A DNA stretch of 64,000 bases from Methylomonas sp. EFPC3 (GTDB lineage: Bacteria; Pseudomonadota; Gammaproteobacteria; Methylococcales; Methylomonadaceae): assembly GCF_029643245.1 (NCBI RefSeq), contig NZ_CP116398.1:3464372-3528371 (forward strand), written 5' to 3'. The translations under genes were made by a program, and so were the position numbers. Positions within the stretch are counted from its first letter, which is position 1. Every line of letters starts with the position of its first letter. The notes beneath the pieces were generated by a model. The model ran no database searches. It was given only the letters and a program-made list of their open reading frames with translations, and was not told the origin of the DNA. Positions 44,811 to 54,860 of the stretch are shown here, in pieces.

Positions 44811-45926
44811 ATGACAAAAATCGTCGCAGTCTACCGAACCGCTTATCCGCTTCCATCTGAAGCGTTCATTCCCAGTCAATTGCTCGGTTTAATGCGTTAT
44901 CAGCCTTTGGTCTGGTGTCGCGATTTTCACGGTTCGGATAATCCGCAGATAAAAGTTAAGTCGGTTTTTGCGGACAAACCGGCATCGGTTTGGCGCAAGG
45001 TATTGTTCACATTCTTTGGTATAGCCGGCTTCAAGGATGACGTGCAGTTGGTTCATGCTCATTTCGGTCCGGACGCAGCGATGATTTTGCCGCTGGTCAA
45101 GCGAAGTAACTTGCCCTTGGTCGTTACGTTTCATGGTTTCGACGCCCAGCAGTCGCGCTGGTCGATGTTGAAGTCCAAAACAATTTCCAACTGGTTGTTC
45201 TTGTTGCGCGAAAAAATGATTTATCGATATGCCTCGCGGATTATTGCTGTCTCGGCTTATTTGCGGGAGTGCCTGATTCGGCGGGGATGTCCCCCTGATA
45301 AATTGATCGTTCATTACATAGGCGTTGACACCTCGAGATTTAAGGTTGATTCAGCGGCCAGAATCCCGAAGCGACTTGTGAATGTCTCGCGGCATGTCGA
45401 CTGGAAAGGGATTGATACCATACTGCTCGCCTTGCCGCAGTTGATTGTGCAATATCCGGATTTAGTTTTGGTACAGATCGGTTCCGGTCCGGATACTCGC
45501 CGCCTCCAGCAATTGGCGGTCGAGCTTGGCGTGTCCGAACATGTCCATTGGCGCGGTGCGTTGCCGCATGAGCAGGTGTTGGCGGAGTTGCGGCAGGCGT
45601 CGGTTTACGTGCACGCTGCCAGAACAGACGAAAAAGGGCAAACCGAAGCCTTTGGTATCGCTTTGATCGAAGCCCAGGCTTGCGGAGTGCCGGTTGTCGC
45701 TACTCGTTCCGGGGGCATACCTGAGGCGATGTTGGAAAACCATACCGGATTGCTTTTCGAAGAAAACGACCATGCTGCGTTGGCCGCCCAATTGGATAGT
45801 TTGTTGTCCGATGGCGCCAGATTGGATTTTTTGGCAAATAACGCACGCGAATTTGTGGTTAGTCGATTCGATATTAATGTGCAATCTGCCAAGTTGGAAA
45901 ATATCTACGACGAAATAGGCAGCTAG
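44811..45926 (+). CDS. Family 4 glycosyltransferase
   Basis: A 371-residue GT-B enzyme. Start ATG 44811 has AAGGGA four bases upstream; ATG 44790 would add seven residues without a good ribosome site. The C-terminal donor domain shows VSRHVDWKGIDTILLAL, GSGPDTRRL and EAFGIALIEAQACGVPVVA with the conserved ExxxxxxxE. Nine bases separate its stop from an upstream in-frame ATG of the acyltransferase frame, so the two are probably co-translated. Confidence 0.88.
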   Translation: MTKIVAVYRTAYPLPSEAFIPSQLLGLMRYQPLVWCRDFHGSDNPQIKVKSVFADKPASVWRKVLFTFFGIAGFKDDVQLVHAHFGPDAAMILPLVKRSNLPLVVTFHGFDAQQSRWSMLKSKTISNWLFLLREKMIYRYASRIIAVSAYLRECLIRRGCPPDKLIVHYIGVDTSRFKVDSAARIPKRLVNVSRHVDWKGIDTILLALPQLIVQYPDLVLVQIGSGPDTRRLQQLAVELGVSEHVHWRGALPHEQVLAELRQASVYVHAARTDEKGQTEAFGIALIEAQACGVPVVATRSGGIPEAMLENHTGLLFEENDHAALAAQLDSLLSDGARLDFLANNAREFVVSRFDINVQSAKLENIYDEIGS

Positions 45927-45965
45927 CGCGCTGCTATGGATAATTTAATAACGGAGGAAATTCTG

Positions 45966-47171
45966 ATGTCATCGGGAAATGTAATGATCGAGCAGGCCGC
46001 AGTAGTCAAGCCGGATTCTGAATATAACCCAAGTTTGTCAGCCTTTCTGGATTTTGCCCGCTGGGTTTCGGCGTTTTTGGTATTGCTGACGCACTTGAAT
46101 AACAGAATGTTTTTGACCCTGGATAAAATTCCTGCGGATGATAGAACATTAGTTACTTACCTCTGGGGGTTTGTCGCTGGGTTTGCTCACTGGGGCGTCG
46201 TTATCTTTTTCGTATTGAGCGGATATTTAGTGGGTGGTCCGGTTTTAAAGCATGTACTGGCGAATAGGCCGTTTAATTTGACAAAGTACTTTGTGGCGCG
46301 CGTTACGCGCATATATTTGGTACTGATCCCTGTGCTATTAATTGGTAATGCTTTCGATTACATTGGCATGGCGATGTTTCCGAATTCTGAAATTTATGCG
46401 GAACACCTGGCGAAATTAAGGCACCAAACCGATTTGGAATTCAAAATGTCGATTGTAGGTTCTTTGTTTAATTTGCAGAATTTGTTTGTCGATACCCTGG
46501 GAACCAATGGCCCGCTGGAAACGTTAGCCAATGAGTTTTGGTACTACGTGACTTTTCCGTTGCTATTGTCACCGCTTTTGTTTCGCAGATCTTTCAAATC
46601 CTGGAGTCTGTTTATTGTCGGTGTTGCTTTATTTGCTTCAATGTCGTTCGCATCAAAATGGCATTTTGTCGGATTTATATTATGGTGTATTGGTGCCGGA
46701 TTTTCGGTTCTGGCAAAAAAACCGGTAATTAAATCCTCTTTTTGGGCGTTGGCTGTTTTTTTAGCAGCATTAATTGGAATTCGGGTTGGGGTAAGAGCTA
46801 ACGTTATTTTTGGCTCTTTCGGTTTTATTTTCGAGATTATCGTGGCCTTGCTGTTTGCGAATTTATTGTGGTCGTTGAAATATCATCCGGCTAACTGGCG
46901 TCTGTTACATTGGGACGGTCATAGTAAGTTGGGGGGATTTTCATATTCGTTATACGCCGTTCACGTGCCATTGCTTATGTTGTTGTGTGCGGCAATGAAA
47001 AATCATTTTGGGTTTGGCTGGCACGATATACCTAAAAGCGTTAACCAGTTTGTTGCGGCTCTTTCATTGGTTGCGGTATCGCTATCCTTTGCATGGTGTT
47101 TGTCTTTGCTTACGGAGCGGCATACTTATCGTGTAAGAAGCTTTGTGAATGGGCTGTTTGTTTCAAAGTGA
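45966..47171 (+). CDS. Acyltransferase family 3 (OafA/YrhL-like)
   Basis: A 401-residue inner-membrane protein with about ten helices that probably adds acetyl or another acyl group to the polysaccharide. The family signature is LDFARWVSAFLVLLTHLNNR, with the catalytic-type His, followed by GHWGVVIFFVLSG-like AHWGVVIFFVLSGYLVG. ATG 45966 has an excellent GGAGG site eight bases upstream, preferred over ATG 45936. The C-terminus ends in a last helix and basic tail. Confidence 0.86.
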   Translation: MSSGNVMIEQAAVVKPDSEYNPSLSAFLDFARWVSAFLVLLTHLNNRMFLTLDKIPADDRTLVTYLWGFVAGFAHWGVVIFFVLSGYLVGGPVLKHVLANRPFNLTKYFVARVTRIYLVLIPVLLIGNAFDYIGMAMFPNSEIYAEHLAKLRHQTDLEFKMSIVGSLFNLQNLFVDTLGTNGPLETLANEFWYYVTFPLLLSPLLFRRSFKSWSLFIVGVALFASMSFASKWHFVGFILWCIGAGFSVLAKKPVIKSSFWALAVFLAALIGIRVGVRANVIFGSFGFIFEIIVALLFANLLWSLKYHPANWRLLHWDGHSKLGGFSYSLYAVHVPLLMLLCAAMKNHFGFGWHDIPKSVNQFVAALSLVAVSLSFAWCLSLLTERHTYRVRSFVNGLFVSK

Positions 47172-47214
47172 GCTTATTATATTTTTTCAGTAGTTACATT
47201 CGACAAGGTAATTT

Positions 47215-48360
47215 ATGAGGGTGTTGATATTCCAGCCTATGCTGAAGCAATATAGAGTTCCATTGTTCGAAAAAATGGAGCGATTGCTCGCTGAGCAAGG
47301 ACATGAGCTTAGAGTGGTTTCAGGTTCTCCGCCGTTAAACGATCAACGTAAAGGCGACAATATTTTGGAGTCCAAAGGTTGCTGTATTGTCGAGCGAAGT
47401 TTATGGTTGTTTCGAGATAAACTGCATTTTCTGAATAATGCGGTTAAGCATATTTTATGGGCTGACTTTGTAATAACCGAGCAAGCAAACAAGCATGTAC
47501 ATAATTATTTATTGATGGGGTTGCGTTTATTTGGCATTAAACGCTTCGCTTATTGGGGCCATGGGCAGAATAGACAGGGAAATCCAAATAGTTGGCGGGA
47601 ACGAATGAAAAAGCGATTGTCGGTGCAATGCGATTGGTGGTTCGCGTATACCGATGGTGTCGCTAATTATGTTGCTGGCTTGGGATATCCTAAAAGCAAG
47701 ATTACTGCACTGAATAACAGTGTCGATACTTCCGCTTTCAAACAGCTCTTAGCCGAGATTGATGAATACGAAATTGCGGAATTCAAGTCGAGTCTGGGTA
47801 TACAAGCACTGGATAAAGTCGGTATGTTTTGCGGCAGTTTGTACGGCGAAAAAAAATTGGAGTTTTTGCTGCGCTCTTCTGTTTTGATTCGGGAAAGCGT
47901 ACCCGATTTCGTGCTGTTGATAATAGGGGATGGTCTGGACAAGCCTTCGGTTGAGAAGTTTGCCGAGAACTATCCATTTATAAAGTATTTGGGGCCGCTA
48001 TTCGGACGGGAAAAGGCGGTGGCATTTAAATCGTCGCACCTGTTTTTATGTCCGGGCTTGGTTGGATTGGCAATATTGGATGCTTTTGTCGCATCACTGC
48101 CTTTGCTTACCTGCGATATTCCAAACCATAGTCCGGAAATTGAGTATTTGGAAAATCAAGTCAACGGCATAATGACGCGAGCCAGCGAGGATGAGTATGC
48201 GGGCGCCGTTAGCGAAATATTCGCCAATCCAAAGCGCTTAAATGCTCTCCGCGAGGGGGCTGATTCGAGTTCGACGCGTTTTTCTATCGAAAATATGGCG
48301 TTGAATTTTGTTAACGGAATTTGCGGTTATTTTAATACCCTCGGTGGTCATTCAGTTTAG
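47215..48360 (+). CDS. Family 1/4 glycosyltransferase
   Basis: A 381-residue GT-B enzyme beginning MRVLIFQPMLKQYRVPLF, the typical acceptor-domain start. The donor domain has GMFCGSLYGEKKLEFLL, LLIIGDGLDKPSVEKFA, and LFLCPGLVGLAILDAFVASLP in place of the common ExFG..LEAMA motif, so donor recognition may be unusual. The first Glu of the usual EX7E motif appears replaced, and only the later Asp is seen. Part of the polysaccharide operon, with the next gene three bases downstream. Confidence 0.82.
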   Translation: MRVLIFQPMLKQYRVPLFEKMERLLAEQGHELRVVSGSPPLNDQRKGDNILESKGCCIVERSLWLFRDKLHFLNNAVKHILWADFVITEQANKHVHNYLLMGLRLFGIKRFAYWGHGQNRQGNPNSWRERMKKRLSVQCDWWFAYTDGVANYVAGLGYPKSKITALNNSVDTSAFKQLLAEIDEYEIAEFKSSLGIQALDKVGMFCGSLYGEKKLEFLLRSSVLIRESVPDFVLLIIGDGLDKPSVEKFAENYPFIKYLGPLFGREKAVAFKSSHLFLCPGLVGLAILDAFVASLPLLTCDIPNHSPEIEYLENQVNGIMTRASEDEYAGAVSEIFANPKRLNALREGADSSSTRFSIENMALNFVNGICGYFNTLGGHSV

Positions 48361-48362
48361 GG

Positions 48363-49274
48363 ATGGGTGAGATGAAAATTCTAGTTCTGAATTTATATTT
48401 CGGAAAAAAGCCGGACTATTTCGATTTTTTTGTTCACACTTGCGGCGTGAATCCTGCAATTGATTTTCTGTTTTTGGTCGATTTTGAAGTGGATTTTGAA
48501 CTTCCGGCGAATGTAAAAATTGTCAGAACATTTTTTGCGGATGTGGTTGAAAAGTTTCAGTCCTTTTTTGATTTTCCTCTGGCGTTGGACTCTCCGTACA
48601 AACTGACCGATTTTCAACCTGCTTATGGTGAATTGTTGGCTGAGTATACGGCAGGTTACGATTGGTGGGGGCACTGCGACTTCGATATGGCATTCGGAGA
48701 TTTGACGCCTGTGGTCGAGGCTATTGAGCTGAATCGGTACGTCAAGCTGTTTCGTCGAGGGCATTTGACTCTGTATTTAAATCGTTCAGATATAAATTCG
48801 ATGTATAGGCAGGGTGTTGGCAATTTAGATTATAGGAATATTTTCGCTACGCGCGGTTTTTTCAACTTCGATGAAACAAACGGGATTGATAAAATATTTT
48901 CCGATTTGGATATGCCGGTTTATCGCCAGGAGATTATAGCTGATATTAGGACGACTTCCCCTTATTTGTTTATGACCGCTCACGCCAATCGTTGGGGGCA
49001 GTATTTTGTTTGGGATAATGGGAAGCTATTTTGTGTTGATGGAGAGAATGGTAAAAAAGAATATATTTATATCCATTTTCAAAAGAGAAAGCTCGGTGAG
49101 TATTACAGTTTGTCTAATTTGCAGTCGAACAAGTTCTTGATTAATCAATTCGGGATATTTGATTTTGGTGGCATAACTCGGGTGCTGAGTTATTTTCCTA
49201 ATCTAGGGCATTTGAAGCGCTTCTTTTGGCCAAGAATCGTGCGCAGAGTTAAAGGTAAATTTAAAGTTGAGTGA
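48363..49274 (+). CDS. DUF6625-like putative glycosyltransferase
   Basis: A 303-residue protein resembling the DUF6625 family found in capsule and exopolysaccharide loci. The visible signature is YKLTDFQPAYGELLAEY followed by YDWWGHCDFDMAFGDL, whose D-x-D pattern suggests a GT-A nucleotide-sugar site. It starts two bases after the previous stop at ATG 48363; ATG 48372 is an alternative. Very AT-rich. The enzymatic role is inferred from motif and neighbours, not established. Confidence 0.68.
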   Translation: MGEMKILVLNLYFGKKPDYFDFFVHTCGVNPAIDFLFLVDFEVDFELPANVKIVRTFFADVVEKFQSFFDFPLALDSPYKLTDFQPAYGELLAEYTAGYDWWGHCDFDMAFGDLTPVVEAIELNRYVKLFRRGHLTLYLNRSDINSMYRQGVGNLDYRNIFATRGFFNFDETNGIDKIFSDLDMPVYRQEIIADIRTTSPYLFMTAHANRWGQYFVWDNGKLFCVDGENGKKEYIYIHFQKRKLGEYYSLSNLQSNKFLINQFGIFDFGGITRVLSYFPNLGHLKRFFWPRIVRRVKGKFKVE

Positions 49275-49348
49275 TTTGAGGCTTATAGTTGGTCGCTCTG
49301 AGGTGTTTTGGTCTATAGGCTATCCATTGGGTTCGTTTAGGAAATATT

Positions 49349-50509
49349 ATGAAAATATTCATCGCGCATAATCGTTATCAACAAGCCGGCGGTGAAGATA
49401 ATGTAGTTGAGGCTGAAACCAATCTGCTTAGGAATAATGGGCATGAAGTTTATCTATGGGCCGTTGACAACAAAGATTTGCCAGGTGGATTTAAAGGCAA
49501 GGTGGAAACGGCGCTAAACACGACGTATTCGCCGCGTTCTAAATTGCGGGCTCGGGATTTATTCCGTGAGTTTCGGCCGGATGTCGTGCATGTCCATAAC
49601 TTTTTCCCTCAGATTAGTCCTTCTATCTTCGATGCCTGTCGTGACGAGAGTGTGCCGGTGGTGCAGACTTTGCATAATTACCGGTTGATTTGTCCGGGCG
49701 CGATGCTGATGCGAAACGGTAGTATCTGCGAAAAGTGTATCACCGGGTCTCCTTATAATGCGGCTTGGCATTCGTGCTATCGGGGGTCCAGGCTGGGTAG
49801 TTTCGTGGTTGCACATATGGTGGCGTATCACCGTAAAGCCGGCACCTGGGCCGATAAGATTGATCGTTTTGTCGCGTTAACCGAGTTTGCAAAAAGCAAA
49901 TTCGTTGAGGCAGGTTTTCCATCGGATAGGATTGCAGTTAAACCTAATTTTATCGTCGATCCTCTAGCGAGCGGGGGTGTTGCGAAAAGTCATACAGATC
50001 AATTCGGGTTATTTGTTGGTCGGATCAGCGAAGAAAAAGGTGTCACTACATTGCTTAATGCTTGGGCTCGCCTTGAAGGTAAATGGCAGTTGAAAATGGC
50101 CGGCAGCGGGCCATTGGAAGCGCTGTTAAGGGAGCGCGTCGGTGTTGAGCCGCTGGGCAGGCAAAATTCAACAGAAGTTAGTCAGTTAATGCGGGCCGCG
50201 CATTTTCTGGTGTTGCCGTCGGAATGGTATGAAGGTTTTCCGTTGGTTTTGGTAGAGGCTTTCGCACACGGACTGCCTGTTTTGGCTTCGAGACTTGGGA
50301 GTATGGCCGACGTTATAGAGGATGGGGTAACCGGTTTATTGTTTGAACCCGGCAATTCCGACGACATGGCGCAAAAAGCTAGATGGTTGTTTGAAAATCC
50401 TGAGCAATCTCGACTGTTTGGTGAAAATGCCCGCCGCCGGTTTTTAGAAAAATATACGGCGGAGATTAATTACGAGCAGCTAATGAAAATTTATCGTTCT
50501 GTTTGCTAA
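49349..50509 (+). CDS. Family 4 glycosyltransferase
   Basis: A 386-residue GT-B enzyme. N-terminal MKIFIAHNRYQQAGGEDNV and DVVHVHNFFPQISPSI, then a cysteine-rich stretch (CPGAMLMRNGSICEKCITG) that in similar enzymes may bind metal. The donor domain has GLFVGRISEEKGVTTLL, MAGSGPLEALL and EGFPLVLVEAFAHGLPVLA with the EX7E pair intact. Last plus-strand gene before the convergent beta-helix genes. Confidence 0.88.
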   Translation: MKIFIAHNRYQQAGGEDNVVEAETNLLRNNGHEVYLWAVDNKDLPGGFKGKVETALNTTYSPRSKLRARDLFREFRPDVVHVHNFFPQISPSIFDACRDESVPVVQTLHNYRLICPGAMLMRNGSICEKCITGSPYNAAWHSCYRGSRLGSFVVAHMVAYHRKAGTWADKIDRFVALTEFAKSKFVEAGFPSDRIAVKPNFIVDPLASGGVAKSHTDQFGLFVGRISEEKGVTTLLNAWARLEGKWQLKMAGSGPLEALLRERVGVEPLGRQNSTEVSQLMRAAHFLVLPSEWYEGFPLVLVEAFAHGLPVLASRLGSMADVIEDGVTGLLFEPGNSDDMAQKARWLFENPEQSRLFGENARRRFLEKYTAEINYEQLMKIYRSVC

Positions 50510-50586
50510 TGCAATCTGGTTTTGCCGGCTGCTTTAGTGTTTAGTATGGTATGGACGCCTCTATGGTTTGTGAAGTTAGAGATGGT

Positions 50587-52662
50587 CTATTTACTTATCA
50601 ATCCGATATCTGATGGCAAGACTTCAAAGCCAATTTTATCTAGTAATGTTTTGTCGCAAAAATTTGCCTGATTTCCTGTGATGCTCAGGCAAGGGTCGCC
50701 ATAAATACTGCCGTGCTCGATTCCTTCGCTGACCCATTCCTGCCAAGTTGCGCCATTACGTTTTTTCGTTCTATCCGATATGTCGTAATTTAAGACAAAC
50801 GAGCCTGAACTGCTCCACAATAAATTTCTTTCCAAAATATTGGTGCTTTCTGGCATTTGGTAACGAATTAATATATTTCCAGGCTTATTGGAAAGCATTA
50901 CGTTTCTTCGGATGCTGTTTCCTTCCGGTAAATTATTGTTGATAATAGGCAGTGCCAATTTGGGGTATTTATCCAGCCATACAGGACTTTGAATGGGCAC
51001 TTGAAACAAGCGTTTTTTGAGCTCGTCTCCGGCTGGGCGGCTGTCGACCCATATGGCGTAGTCGCTCGTGCTAATAATATTATTTTCAATAATATTATCT
51101 CTTCCTCCGCCCAATTGGATTGCCATCACGCCTGCATTTCGGAATATGTTTCCGATAACGTTAAACCCGCTCACCGAGTCGTCCAAGTAAACGCCTCTAA
51201 CGCCGTCCGGTCTTGCGTATTTAACGAAGTTATTCGCTATATCTACGCTGACTAAGCCGTATCCGAATAAATCGTGAATGCTATTGTTTCGGATTATATT
51301 GCCTCGAAAGGTCCAGTCTCGCCCGGAATAAATGGCGCCGCAATCAGAGGCTTGTTCGCATACGTGATGAATTTCGTTTTTTTCTACTAGATGTTCGTTG
51401 CCAAACAGAAGTATTCCCGTTCCGGGGCTTTGTTCGATAAGGTTGTGCGTTATTGAGCTACCGACACCGGAAGTCTCAATAGCAGGCGTGTATGTCATCA
51501 CGACTCTGCCAAAATCGTGTATATGGTTGTTATGGGCTATATTGTTTGCTTTTTCCAGGGTGTTTCTGTTTCCACCGCTAAAGGTAATGCCGCCCCAGCC
51601 GGTATGGTGAATGTGGCTATTCATAACACTGATAAAACTGCTGTCTTTGGCTTCGACCGCTTTGCCAGCGACATTGCTGATCTCCAAATTATCGAAACTT
51701 ATATTATTGCTATTGTTTAGTTTGATAGCTGTATCTGTAGAGTAGCCTAGCGAGAGGTTTTTGAAATAAATATTATTTGCACCATTGATGTTAAATATAT
51801 TATTTACCGTTGAAATGGTTATTTCGTTTGGCGGTGCGCTGGTTGGAGGGATAAAGTAAATTATTTCACTGTTGTTGTCGTAGAACCATTCTCCCGGCGC
51901 ATCAAGTAGTGATTTGATATTAAGTAAATAAAATCTTCTGCCGCTTTCGATTTTGTAATTTGTATTGCTTGAAAGGCTGATTTTATTTAAGTCTGGTTCT
52001 ATCGACTTAACTCCTAAGTATTGATCATGCCAGTCGTTGCCGGCCATTATGTGGATCTGGGCTTGACTTGAGTCTTTTGATAAAGTCGGTAGCGTCTCTA
52101 TGCTGGTAAACTGGGTTCGCTCGTCTAGCGGTTGTCGAATGTGAGCCCAATCGGAGTTTGGCCAGCGAGCCGGATGCATGGGGCTGTTGTCTATAAATAG
52201 TTCAAATCCCGGGTTGTTGCCGCGTTGACGATAGTTTTGCAGGTATTTGATCTGGCCTAGTTTTTGATTTTTGGTTGAGCAACTCCAAGTTTTGCCGTCA
52301 GAGTTGCATTTTTGTAAGCTAATCCCGCCGCTAATTAAGGCCGGGCCATTTTCCCCTTGCCAGGTAATACTTTGTCCGGCACGTCCTGCGTCTCGCACGT
52401 CGAAGTCTAGCGAATTTTCAAGTCGATAGATTCCGCTTTGAATATGAATTGTTACAGGTTCATTGATATCGCCGCTGGCTTTTAGGTCTCTGACGGCTTT
52501 TTGCGCTCTAGCAAGTGTTTTAAAAGGGCCGTTGCTGCTTGATCTTGCTGAGCTTAGTCCATTCGCGCGGTCGTCGCCAGATGGATCTATGTAGAAGTCT
52601 TTGGAAATTCCTTTTATTGGCAATGCGATTAGAACTAGGGTTAGGGCTTTTTTTATAGTCAT
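50587..52662 (-). CDS. Secreted right-handed parallel beta-helix protein (paralogue 1)
   Basis: A 691-residue protein with a signal peptide (ending near KGISK) followed by DFYIDPSGDDRANGLS and GPFKTLARAQKAVRDL, the DUF1565/pectate-lyase-like opening. A long run of Asn-rich coils follows (NNISFDNLEIS, SHIHHTGWGGITF, NNHIHDFGRV), forming a beta-helix. A conserved CEQASDCGAIYSGRDWTFRGN block lies near residue 445. It probably cleaves or epimerises polysaccharide in the periplasm or outside. It shares length and block order with the next gene, so the pair arose by duplication. The catalytic residues cannot be assigned. Confidence 0.82.
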   Translation of the reverse strand: MTIKKALTLVLIALPIKGISKDFYIDPSGDDRANGLSSARSSSNGPFKTLARAQKAVRDLKASGDINEPVTIHIQSGIYRLENSLDFDVRDAGRAGQSITWQGENGPALISGGISLQKCNSDGKTWSCSTKNQKLGQIKYLQNYRQRGNNPGFELFIDNSPMHPARWPNSDWAHIRQPLDERTQFTSIETLPTLSKDSSQAQIHIMAGNDWHDQYLGVKSIEPDLNKISLSSNTNYKIESGRRFYLLNIKSLLDAPGEWFYDNNSEIIYFIPPTSAPPNEITISTVNNIFNINGANNIYFKNLSLGYSTDTAIKLNNSNNISFDNLEISNVAGKAVEAKDSSFISVMNSHIHHTGWGGITFSGGNRNTLEKANNIAHNNHIHDFGRVVMTYTPAIETSGVGSSITHNLIEQSPGTGILLFGNEHLVEKNEIHHVCEQASDCGAIYSGRDWTFRGNIIRNNSIHDLFGYGLVSVDIANNFVKYARPDGVRGVYLDDSVSGFNVIGNIFRNAGVMAIQLGGGRDNIIENNIISTSDYAIWVDSRPAGDELKKRLFQVPIQSPVWLDKYPKLALPIINNNLPEGNSIRRNVMLSNKPGNILIRYQMPESTNILERNLLWSSSGSFVLNYDISDRTKKRNGATWQEWVSEGIEHGSIYGDPCLSITGNQANFCDKTLLDKIGFEVLPSDIGLISK

Positions 52663-52748
52663 AAGCGAAACTCTAAGACGTTAAGTCGATAGCCTATATT
52701 TAATGTCCTTATTAAATATAGGCCAAGGGTCGTAGCATTAAAGCGCAG

Positions 52749-54860
52749 TTATTGAGTTGCGCCGATGTCTGATGGGATGGCTTCAAAGGCGATGCGGTTT
52801 ATAGGTGAATTAGGACATGTTATCCGTACCAAGCCGCCGGATATATCAACGCATGGATCCTCATTGATGCTATTGGTTTCGATGCCTTCGTTAACCCAGG
52901 TATTCCAGGGCATGAAGCCTTTGCCGCTGCCACCGTAATTCAGTATTTTAAAGTCTAATCTAGTAGGGCTTTTGGGAGTCCATACAATATTGTTTCCTAT
53001 AGAGTTACCGGTAAGAGGTAGAGCGTATCGCATAGCGTGGCCATTATCTTTTGTAGAGATGATGATGTTGTTTTGCATTTGAATACGCTCTGGCCACGTA
53101 TCGTTCGATAACGGAGTTGTTAGTTCCGGGTATTTCTCGCGCCATATGGCGCTGGTTATAGGCATGGAGTTTAGTGTTTCTCTTAATAGTTCCCAATTGA
53201 AGCCAGGAAATCTTTGGTCGTACCAGATTGACCAATCGTGAGCTTTTATTATGTTGTTTGCTATTGTAAGGTCGTGGCCGCCGCCGACTTGTAGAGAAAT
53301 GGAGCCTGCATTTTCCAGAAGGTTGCCAAATAAAGTGAAGCCGCTTACTGCATCATCGAGATAAATGCCCCGTGCGCCTCGTTTTAAATAATTAACAATG
53401 TTTTTACCAATATTCAAGGAATGAATATCCAGTTCATATCCGGTAAAGTCATGCAGGTAGTTGTAGCGGACTAGATTGCCGCGATAGGTCCAGTCTCTGC
53501 CTGAATAAATGGCGGAACAGTCTGCGGATTGTTCACAAATTTTTGAAATTTCATTTTTTTCTATTAAATGGTCGTTGCCGGTAATAGCGATAGCCATCCC
53601 GTTGCCATTTGTGATTGTATTGTTCCGGACTATAGATGCAACGCCGCCCACTTCAATTGCCGGTGAGAGGTTGAATAATTTTGTATCGTAGTCATGAATT
53701 ATATTATTTGTAATTAAATTGTCCGAAGCTGTTAGTGTTGGTCTGTCTCCGCCTGTAATTGAAATTCCTCCGCGTCCCGTATGATGAACGTGGCTATTTG
53801 AAACTTCAATATTTGTGGAATTCCAGGCTCGAAGCGCCCTACCCCCTATATTGCTTATATCTATATTATCAAAGCGAACATTGTCGGTGGTGTTTAAGAT
53901 AATGGCCCCATCATTGCTATGTTGAAATGTCAAATTACTAAAATGGATGTTTTTTGCGTCGTTTATTATCAACAAGTTTGATAATGAGGATATTGTTACT
54001 TCATTCGGAGCTTGATTTTTGGGGGGGATAAAGCTAACTGTGGATAGTTTGGGGCTGTAGTACCATTCTTTAGGCTGGTCTAGTGCTGCGCTGATGTTTT
54101 CCAGATAAAACTTTCTGCCCTCGCCAATACGCTGTTTTGTTGGGGAGGATAAATCAATTCTGCCTTTGGAGAAATCGATACGCGATATTCCAATATATTC
54201 ATCGTAGTAGTCGCTTCCGGCATAAATGTGGATTTGACCGTTCGAAGTTTCTCCTGAGTAGTTAGGTAGTTGTTCGAAAACGTTAAAGATACTGTTGGGA
54301 TTGATGACCGATCTTACATGTGCCCAGTCATTATTTGGCCAGCGAGCAATATTCATTCTTTCGCCATCAATATATAGATCAAATGATGGTGATTTGATTG
54401 ATATTCTGTCTGTTTTTTCCGATTTTATCTTCGATAGAATCTGGGAGCTAATGGGGCAGGATAAGGTTTTCTTGGGGTTGCTTTCATCAAATGGTTGGCA
54501 GTTTCTTAGAGAAATGCCTCCGGAAATAACGGTGGCGTCCTTTTCTCCGGTCCATAGGACTTCCTTGCCGTCTTTGCCTGAGTCTCTGTCATCGAACATT
54601 AGTGGGCTTTGCAGTTGGTATGTGCCTTTGCCAACGTGAATAGTAATAGCCTCATTTAGCTGATTGCTGGCTTTGATGTTTCGCACAGCTTGTTGGGCTC
54701 GCGCAAGGGTTTTGAATGGTCCGGTCCGATTCCAGGAGTTAACGTTCGGTGTGGAGCCATCCAACCGGTCGCTGCCGGTGGGCGATACGTAGAAATCGCG
54801 AGCGGTTGCGTTAGCGCACAAAAATAAGCAGGCCAGAAGTATCGGCGTTTTGAAATGCAT
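52749..54860 (-). CDS. Secreted right-handed parallel beta-helix protein (paralogue 2)
   Basis: A 703-residue paralogue of the neighbour, upstream on the same strand. Start ATG 54860 has AAGGAG seven bases before it and gives a signal peptide ending ANATA; a longer open frame to 55064 has no such site. Shared blocks: RDFYVSPTGSDRLDG, GPFKTLARAQQAVRNI, HVHHTGRGGISI and CEQSADCSAIYSGRDWTYRGN, followed by a YLDDAVSGFTLFGN coil. Likely role is polymer modification or turnover for the exopolysaccharide made by this locus. Confidence 0.82.
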   Translation of the reverse strand: MHFKTPILLACLFLCANATARDFYVSPTGSDRLDGSTPNVNSWNRTGPFKTLARAQQAVRNIKASNQLNEAITIHVGKGTYQLQSPLMFDDRDSGKDGKEVLWTGEKDATVISGGISLRNCQPFDESNPKKTLSCPISSQILSKIKSEKTDRISIKSPSFDLYIDGERMNIARWPNNDWAHVRSVINPNSIFNVFEQLPNYSGETSNGQIHIYAGSDYYDEYIGISRIDFSKGRIDLSSPTKQRIGEGRKFYLENISAALDQPKEWYYSPKLSTVSFIPPKNQAPNEVTISSLSNLLIINDAKNIHFSNLTFQHSNDGAIILNTTDNVRFDNIDISNIGGRALRAWNSTNIEVSNSHVHHTGRGGISITGGDRPTLTASDNLITNNIIHDYDTKLFNLSPAIEVGGVASIVRNNTITNGNGMAIAITGNDHLIEKNEISKICEQSADCSAIYSGRDWTYRGNLVRYNYLHDFTGYELDIHSLNIGKNIVNYLKRGARGIYLDDAVSGFTLFGNLLENAGSISLQVGGGHDLTIANNIIKAHDWSIWYDQRFPGFNWELLRETLNSMPITSAIWREKYPELTTPLSNDTWPERIQMQNNIIISTKDNGHAMRYALPLTGNSIGNNIVWTPKSPTRLDFKILNYGGSGKGFMPWNTWVNEGIETNSINEDPCVDISGGLVRITCPNSPINRIAFEAIPSDIGATQ

